64,000 nt of DNA, from NCBI GenBank assembly GCA_013420905.1, contig JAAXNY010000008.1, positions 620,001-684,000 on the forward strand, given 5' to 3'. The notes below the pieces were generated by a model. The model saw only the letters and a list, made by a program, of their open reading frames with translations. It did no database searches and was not told the origin of the DNA. Positions within the stretch are counted from its first letter, which is position 1, and each line of letters starts with the position of its first letter. Position numbers and translations under genes: made by a program. Source of the stretch: Collybia mongolica (Eukaryota; Basidiomycota; Agaricomycetes; Agaricales; Clitocybaceae). This document shows, in pieces, positions 60,620-64,000 of the stretch.

Positions 60620-61897
60620 TTATTTTTGTTGTAACCGGAAGCAATAGAGACTTACATCCAAGTGGTCCATTGGGATGTCGTTGGTCCAGATTTCTCTTTC
60701 GATATTGACAGTGACAGCCCCGTCGTCTTTCCTCTGGTGCACGCCAACGCCTGGGACCCGTATTCGCTGGACGTTGTTGACAGAGGCTTGTCCCGAGCTA
60801 TCCATGCGATATGAGTATATGTTATCAGTAGGATCGTTGCGGCCATTTATGATGGCCAATCTGCTATTGAGGGTGGTGACGAGTGAATTCGAGTACAGTT
60901 TCCCGAGTATCAGAGCCGGCGCAACATGAAAACTGCGTTCTGGGAAGGCAAGGAACAGGGCTACATCGAGGATCGCAATTATCGCTATAGTATGACCGTA
61001 AGCACGTCGACCCCGAGTTGTATGATAATAAATATAGCCAAGCATACCTGTCAATGAGCCAGTCTCAATCGTTAAGCGCATGACTTTCGTGATCAGTGCT
61101 TGTGTAGCTTTAAAACTCGAAGTTCGTTTCGAGAGCTGGAAAAGAAGATAAGCTTACAAGCGGAATAATGTATATATATACTCACGAAATAGACCATGAA
61201 GACTGCGATGATAATGTCACACACAGCACTTCCAACGAGCCATATCTGCATCGAATATAGGTCTAGCATTCCCTACGTGGTTCTGTGGTTGACTTACCGT
61301 TATGCTTGCATGTGCTCGGGATTGAAGCACTGTTAAATCATCTAACTGCAGGGCCCGAACACCGCTTACGATAGCAGAGATACTCTGCAGTAAAGCCAGC
61401 TAAAAGGCGTTCAATGAAGTGCTATTTTAGTCATCGCTCGGAGTACTCACCAGTACTATGATAATTCCGGCTATTCTTGAGCCCGAAATTGCATGGATTC
61501 GGCGAGCAAAGTATATCTGAACTGTACAACTGACTTGTCACAGGGTCAACTTATAGTGACTGAGGAATTTGCGAAGGTGGCATACCTATTGCTGTCATTA
61601 TAGGGCCATCGAGCCAGGTAAGCTGTGGATCACGAACAGCTCCAAGGTTCCCGAATCCGTCGGCAAAGATCTTGAATATGTCATGGGCAATGAGAATTGA
61701 CTGAGCGGTTTCGATCAGCAATAATCCGTAGACCAAGGTTTTCATCAACGGGCGATCTTTTGGGAACGCAATGTAATAGTAATCTTGAACAGTAGTCATA
61801 TTTAGATGGCGGCCCAGCATTGTAAACGGATTGTGCACATACAGCTTTGTACACACAGACCCCCATAGAGGCCCCAGTTCAGAATACAGCCGAAAAG
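60620..61897 (-). CDS. DUF6534-family seven-helix membrane protein (locus C)
   Basis: Exons on the minus strand: 61897-61843 (LFGCILNWGLYGGLCVQS), 61783-61586 (YYYYIAFPKDRPLMKTLVYG, LLLIETAQSILIAHDIFKIF), 61521-61451 (VQIYFARRIHAISGSRIAGI), 61399-61298 (LALLQSISAIVSGVRALQLD), a helix exon of about 60 nt near 61.2 kb (IWLVGSAVCDIIIAVFMVYF), one near 61.1 kb (LSKRTSSFKATQALITKVMR, LTIETGSLTA), and the last to 60620 (IIAILDVALFLAFPERSFHV, LILGKLYSNSLVTTLNSR, then a polar tail). Introns are about 50-65 nt and phases agree. The first coding exon upstream of 61.9 kb is not resolved: the nearest in-frame candidate meets a stop. The tail has IEREIWTNDIPMDHLD. It is closely related to the decayed locus at 54.5 kb. 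Function in this family is unknown. Confidence 0.78.
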
Positions 61898-64000
61898 CTG
61901 ACCAAAGTTATTAGGATTCGTGTTATATACGAACGTCTGATACTCACCAGAGGTGCCGTGCTATTGGTCGGAATTCATGAGATCATAGCCCTCAAGAGAA
62001 AGTGTAATTTACTTCTTGTCAATGTCCGTAGGAATAGGGATCGCTGAGCTGGCCATGTCATACGGGATGCGGAGTGCTTTGGATGGCGGAAAAACGGGTC
62101 GGCACTCTTTATAAAGAACCGGGGATGGCAATCACCTTTCTATAGTATGTTAAAGTTAGTAATGTTCCCGAGTGATAAGTCTGGTGAAGATCAAAATGGT
62201 GAAGATACAGATCGTGCCATCGCTCCGCCCTGGCGATGCCGATCTTGCTCCTCAGATTGACGGAGAAGTAAAACACGTACATCAAACAACCCGACTGGCT
62301 ATTTCTTGAAGAACACGAGAAATAGTCTCTGCCGTGTTTTTATAAGATGATCAGCACTCTTTAGGTGGCGAGGATGCCCAGTGAGAAAGGGAAGTTGATG
62401 TCGCGCCAGCCACTCTCCTCGTTCATTTTAGTGAAGTTGATGCCGTCTATATATATGACTTACATGACTGAGCAAGGCAACCATTTGATCATACCAGTCC
62501 CACCACGCAATTTCCGAAGCTACGTGACTAGGTGGATTATGCTCGCCGGCCCCAGGGAAACCGCGGCATTGCTCCTTTTGTGCACTCGCCACCCATGATC
62601 AGACGTGACTATTTCGACGTGAACGATTCTCACAGATGCTTGATTGTTCGCGTTATCTTATCCCCGTTTGACCTCTTCTCCGTGAAACCTTTGCCTAGCC
62701 CATGTCATCTTAACCCTACCGGCTCTCACGTCCTTTGGGGGTAGTATCCAATGTTTCTTTGCCATAGCACCCCCTTCTGTGATGTACCCTTGGGTCCGAA
62801 ACGGAACCTCGAAGCTGCATTGTGGTGTACTGTCAAGGATGGGCATGGACGTGCTCTTCGTTAACTACCTTATGGGGTAGACCATATAGGTGGAAAACTT
62901 CGGTCGCACCCAGCGTAGCATCTTGTGGCGGGGAAGTAGAATGTCGATTTTCTGGGGAGAACTTCGGCCTTGTAGCATAGTTCATTTCCTCCTCACAACT
63001 ATCATTCTCATCTCATCCAACGGGCTCAAGACCTCTTCATTTGCCTCTTCCTCCTACCAACCGATGCTCACAACAACGTACCGCAATCTTCTGTCCACAT
63101 AGTTTCCCTCCTTGCCTCTCGCGTGCTTGTCGCTTTGGGGGGTTTAAAAAATGTAAATTTGCAGTTATTCTCTCGTTCATCCGTCTTTCACTGAAGTATC
63201 GAGTGAATTCCGGGATGATATTGAGTCTTCGGAAGCCACTCGATGTCTAGCCCACGTCAACATCCACCGATTACACTGTCAATATTCGCTCCAGTTGGCG
63301 TTCAATCGGCCCGCACCACCGTTTATGTCTTCGACCGTCAACAAGGCTTGGTAACCTTTGGATTCTCTGTAAAATTCACCTATCTTTAAAGGACCCAACT
63401 TCCTCTTCGTTCCAAGTTCAACAATCCACACTTTCAAAAGGTTCGATGATTGTAAGGCATTCATGAGCATCATAAGAGCGTTCGAGCAAAGGAGTATCAT
63501 ACACGATGTCATTGAAGCAGGGCTGGGGTTTCACTTTCGATGAGCTGGTGAGATACAGCCAAGACGTTCGGCTCACCTAAACTGCGCCCACCAAGCCCAC
63601 TACTGCTCCTGAACTCAACGTATGGTGTTTATTTTCACTGTCCAAAACCTCTTCTAGTGCGTTCTCAAAAATGCAAAATCACAATATCCTGAACGTCATC
63701 ATTGTACTGAATATCGAATGATTCTCTTCATTGGCAGAAGACGTGTATGCTGCATGTACAGGGTGATCTGACTTTGGATTCCATATTCAAGGGGAGTTAT
63801 TTGAGTCTGAGGCTCATCTCGGAGACCGGGGACCACTGTGGAGGGCAATACGAATATTGAGAGGGACCCCAAAAGACTCGGACATGTAGATCGATTTAAA
63901 CGTTAGGCACGCTATTACACTGCGGCAGTGGCATCGCTTTCCCCTCGAAGATAACGTGGTAAAAATGAGGCAGAAAAGGGTAGTTGCTATGACAGTTCAC
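61898..64000. other. distal region, nothing recognised
   Basis: Reading frames stay below 80 codons. The first 150 bp probably hold the unresolved 5' exon of the DUF6534 gene: a GGTGAGTATC donor lies near 61.94 kb. No further domain, repeat or RNA gene was found up to the window end. Confidence 0.5.

Noticed and set aside
1..64000. tRNA or rRNA genes
   Set aside because: I scanned for GGTTCGA-type T-arms with matching acceptor stems and for conserved rRNA blocks and found no convincing case; a tRNAscan-SE run would be decisive.

Overview
The window is nuclear DNA from a filamentous basidiomycete, most likely an Agaricomycete. The genes are split by many short introns (about 46-110 nt, GT-AG with one probable GC-AG). 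Families typical of that group are present: a FunK1-type kinase, DUF6534 membrane proteins, F-box/LRR proteins and hAT transposons. No bacterial operons, rRNA, tRNA or CRISPR arrays were seen. I could not assign a species.

Left part (1-25.5 kb): a gene-poor 6.3 kb stretch with simple repeats is followed by two minus-strand genes: a small acidic C2HC zinc-finger protein (6.3-7.2 kb) and an eight-exon MKT1 homologue (7.6-10.5 kb). A long interval without convincing genes (10.5-18.2 kb) follows. Next come a conserved disordered protein with a possible PP1-docking motif (18.2-19.7 kb, plus), a doubtful F-box/LRR gene (21.7-23.3 kb, minus) and a complete nine-exon NLE1/RSA4 WD40 ribosome-assembly gene (23.4-25.5 kb, plus).

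Middle part (25.5-44.2 kb): a tandem duplication of about 2.5-3 kb carries two secreted M28 aminopeptidase genes with identical exon structure. The first has an in-frame stop; the second is open throughout. The intact copy converges on the purine gene ADE1 (SAICAR synthetase). Beyond lie a fragmented FunK1 kinase gene and a cluster of mobile elements: two small MITE-like elements, a 3.9 kb hAT element with 13-bp inverted ends and a perfect 8-bp target duplication, and a deleted hAT remnant.

Right part (44.2-64 kb): four loci of the DUF6534 membrane-protein family are interleaved with two decayed, intron-retaining copies of the NLE1 gene that is still intact at 23.4 kb. The order NLE1 relic - small unknown ORF - DUF6534 occurs twice in a row with a period of about 6 kb, so this looks like a tandem segmental duplication of a recruited NLE1 fragment. 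In one unit the DUF6534 gene is decayed; in the other it still looks functional. The rest is non-coding or unrecognised.

The core genes (MKT1, NLE1, ADE1, the zinc-finger gene and the PP1-motif gene) are ordinary housekeeping loci with no evident joint pathway. The accessory half is shaped by duplication, decay and hAT transposition. Splice models were built by hand from GT/AG signals, reading frame and family conservation.
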